NCBI GenBank assembly: GCA_023132105.1
Contig: JAGLYS010000217.1
Location: forward strand, 1-9,165
Source: Caldifarciminota bacterium
GTDB lineage: Bacteria; Hydrothermota; 32-111; QNBC01
Length of the DNA: 9,165 nt
Direction of reading: 5' to 3'
The notes below the pieces were generated by a model. The model was given only the letters and a program-made list of their open reading frames with translations, did no database searches and was not told where the DNA came from. Every line of letters starts with the position of its first letter. The first letter of the stretch is position 1. This document shows, piece after piece, positions 7,969 through 9,165 of the stretch. The position numbers and the translations under genes are program-made.

Positions 7969-7981
7969 AAATCTTTAGTTT

Positions 7982-8000
7982 AATGTTTTTAACATTTTAA
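7982..8000 (+). terminator. Weak hairpin after the cyclase gene
   Basis: AATGTT (7982-7987) and AACATT (7991-7996) pair perfectly around a TTT loop and are followed by a few T and A bases, 13 nt after the cyclase stop. The stem has only one G-C pair, so it would be a poor intrinsic terminator. It is listed because nothing better is visible in the gap. Confidence 0.25.
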
Positions 8001-8055
8001 AAAATCCAAAAGTCTTTTTCCCAATGTTATATTTTACTTTTCTGATATAAAAGAT

Positions 8056-8084
8056 TTGACATATAAGAGAATATTGATTAATAT
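8056..8084 (+). promoter_or_regulatory. Candidate promoter upstream of the recombinase remnant and hpdB-like gene
   Basis: A perfect TTGACA (8056-8061) is followed after exactly 17 nt by TAATAT (8079-8084), which matches the -10 consensus at four of six positions. I see no comparable promoter closer to the decarboxylase gene at 8439, so transcription might start here and cross the decayed recombinase. The -10 is also the spacer of a dyad at 8071-8092. Confidence 0.4.
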
Positions 8085-8092
8085 ATCAATAT
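8071..8092. promoter_or_regulatory. Perfect 8-bp dyad (ATATTGAT-N6-ATCAATAT) over the -10 box
   Basis: ATATTGAT (8071-8078) and ATCAATAT (8085-8092) are exact inverted copies separated by TAATAT. The dyad covers the candidate -10 element, where a repressor operator would be expected. The geometry of two arms around a 6-bp spacer also resembles a tyrosine-recombinase core site, and a recombinase remnant begins immediately beside it. Chance formation in AT-rich DNA is possible. Confidence 0.35.
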
Positions 8093-8403
8093 GAAAAAAT
8101 CAAATGCATTTATTTCGGTTAAAAGTGGCAATGGAAGGGATGAAAAAACAAAGATTTTCAAGTAAAGCGGGAAAGACAGGGATAAAAAGGAATGTGATTA
8201 TGCATTCTCTTAGATATTGTTTTGCCACTCATTTAATGAGAACTGGAATTGATCTCAGATACATTCAAGAATTACTTTAACATAAGAATTCAAAGACTAC
8301 GGAAATGTACACACACATTAGCAGAAAGTCCTTAAATAAAATAATTAGTCCTTTGGATAATCATGTCCTTGCGAAAGTGTGGATTAGAAAAGGAAGTAAG
8401 TAG
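8091..8403 (+). pseudogene. Decayed tyrosine recombinase/integrase (C-terminal catalytic part)
   Basis: This is the relic of a phage-type integrase. In one frame (8091-8162) is a fragment with VKSGNGRDEKT, like the KGKGRKDR strand of the catalytic domain, ending at TAA. In a second frame (about 8140-8403) the text continues KAGKTGIKRNVIMHSLRY, CFATHLMRTGIDLRYIQELL, then a TAA stop at 8278-8280, then HKNSKTTEMYTHISRKS and SLNKIISPLDN to TAG. This contains the family's H-x-x-R (HSLR), the second His and the nucleophile Tyr (Y in EMYTH). The internal stop falls where LGH normally has glycine. The N-terminal domain and part of the catalytic domain are missing, so the gene cannot make active enzyme. 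It lies in the 470-nt gap between the cyclase and the decarboxylase. Confidence 0.85.
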
Positions 8404-8426
8404 TGAATAAAAAAAGAACAACGAGT

Positions 8427-8435
8427 AGGAGGTGA
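8427..8435 (+). promoter_or_regulatory. Near-perfect ribosome binding site of the hpdB-like gene
   Basis: AGGAGGTGA is an almost complete anti-16S match, with AGGAGG six bases before the ATG at 8439. It fixes that start against the internal ATG at 8475 and predicts efficient translation. It is the strongest ribosome site in the window. Confidence 0.85.
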
Positions 8436-8438
8436 CTT

Positions 8439-9165
8439 ATGGAAAAAAAGAAAGGGATAACAAATCAAAAGAGGATGGATGAGACTAAAGATTTTGGTCT
8501 TTTTTATCACTATGGGAAAAAACCACCAGCCAAACTTACAGGAAGAGAAATCAAAAAAGAATCCTGTTCCAGAGTTAAGAAAATAAAAGAACTGTACTTT
8601 GATACGAAATCATCTGCTACTATGGAGTTTCCGTATTGGTACACTCGCAAATGGTTTGAACTGGAAGGTGAGATACCTATTATAAGAAGAGCAGAATCTC
8701 TGAAATGTGCATTCTCGCATCTGACACCTGCAATTTTCCCACAAGAACTATTAGTAATGGGGAAAGCACATTATATGAGAGGTTCTTATCCTATGCCATG
8801 GCTATCTGAATCATATTATATGACTACTGAAAACAAACTATATAAAGAAGCATTAGAAGCGGGAAAATTGAGTTCTGATACAGTAACTAAGTGGGGAAAA
8901 GGAGGGGGCAATGTAACGGAAAGCGTTGGTGATGTCCTTTCGATTGCAGGTAAGTTTGGATTAAGAAAAGAGGAACTTCCAATACTTGTAGAAATTGCTA
9001 AACGATGGAAGGATAAATCCGTGGACGATATAGGACATAAATATGAACAGATGGTTCCGGAATACAATGAAAAAGAAGCTATTATGAGGTCTGTCGTATG
9101 TATGTTTGATTCGGGATATACACTTCCACAAGGACGAGAGGTTATGAATTTCTATTATCCGCTTC
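8439..9165 (+). CDS. hpdB: Glycyl-radical arylacetate decarboxylase, HpdB-like, large subunit (5' part, runs off the window)
   Basis: The first 242 residues of a glycyl-radical enzyme of the pyruvate formate-lyase superfamily, open to the window edge. They closely resemble, as I recall it, the clostridial 4-hydroxyphenylacetate decarboxylase large subunit (about 900 residues). Matching stretches are MEFPYWY (62-68), AFSHLTP (91-97), RGSYPMPWLSES (114-125), GGGNVTES (155-162) and CMFDSGYTLPQGREV (221-235). The enzyme decarboxylates 4-hydroxyphenylacetate to p-cresol, the last step of tyrosine fermentation in anaerobes. The closely related indoleacetate decarboxylase, which makes skatole, cannot be excluded, because the catalytic cysteine and glycyl-radical loop lie beyond the window. 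A small subunit (HpdC) and a radical-SAM activase (HpdA) are expected nearby; neither is upstream. The symbol denotes the family rather than a proven substrate. Confidence 0.85.
   Translation, partial: MEKKKGITNQKRMDETKDFGLFYHYGKKPPAKLTGREIKKESCSRVKKIKELYFDTKSSATMEFPYWYTRKWFELEGEIPIIRRAESLKCAFSHLTPAIFPQELLVMGKAHYMRGSYPMPWLSESYYMTTENKLYKEALEAGKLSSDTVTKWGKGGGNVTESVGDVLSIAGKFGLRKEELPILVEIAKRWKDKSVDDIGHKYEQMVPEYNEKEAIMRSVVCMFDSGYTLPQGREVMNFYYPL

Noticed and set aside
8278..8280. Stop-codon recoding to explain the TAA at the glycine position of the recombinase
   Set aside because: TAA ends other genes in the window normally, and the same relic also has a frameshift and a deletion, so decay is the simpler explanation.
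8816..9067. Minus-strand open frame of 83 codons
   Set aside because: It is antisense to the decarboxylase gene, whose frame is strongly supported by conserved motifs and a near-perfect ribosome site.

Overview
The window is a low-GC, AT-rich stretch from an unidentified bacterium, most likely an anaerobe from a metagenome-type lineage. Three things suggest this: the start of a glycyl-radical decarboxylase (a strictly anaerobic enzyme class), a lipobox-type surface lipoprotein, and intergenic repeats of a kind scattered through many environmental genomes. I cannot name a phylum from the sequence. TAA, TAG and TGA all end genes here, so the standard code applies.

Layout. Positions 1-145 hold a mosaic of short GC-richer repeat fragments. 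Positions 146-2859 hold three minus-strand genes. A GNAT acetyltransferase (2143-2859) is followed after 21 nt by a HAD phosphatase (1438-2121), probably one transcript. A CPA2-type cation/proton antiporter (146-1321) starts at GTG and has its own promoter. Positions 2860-3155 separate divergent transcription and carry a perfect 10-bp stem repeat plus a 7-bp-period tandem repeat. Two long plus-strand genes follow: a lipoprotein built from about sixteen 33-residue YD-like repeats (3156-4928), and a 953-residue fusion of class III nucleotide cyclase, STAND/AAA ATPase and TPRs (5107-7968). The 470-nt gap 7969-8438 contains a weak hairpin, a promoter-like element overlapped by an 8-bp dyad, and a decayed tyrosine recombinase. 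The window ends inside an HpdB-like arylacetate decarboxylase gene (8439 onward).

Functional view. The left half is ordinary housekeeping (ion homeostasis, phosphatase, acyl transfer). The middle looks like a surface or signalling region: an envelope repeat protein beside a large ATP-dependent signal-transduction cyclase. No sequence evidence proves that the two work together. The right edge begins a probable aromatic amino-acid fermentation module making p-cresol or skatole, lying directly after an integrase remnant, which hints at acquisition or rearrangement. I see no CRISPR array, rRNA, tRNA or intact mobile element. The points most worth a second look are the cyclase's non-canonical substrate residue, the repeat lipoprotein, and the recombinase-remnant/decarboxylase junction.
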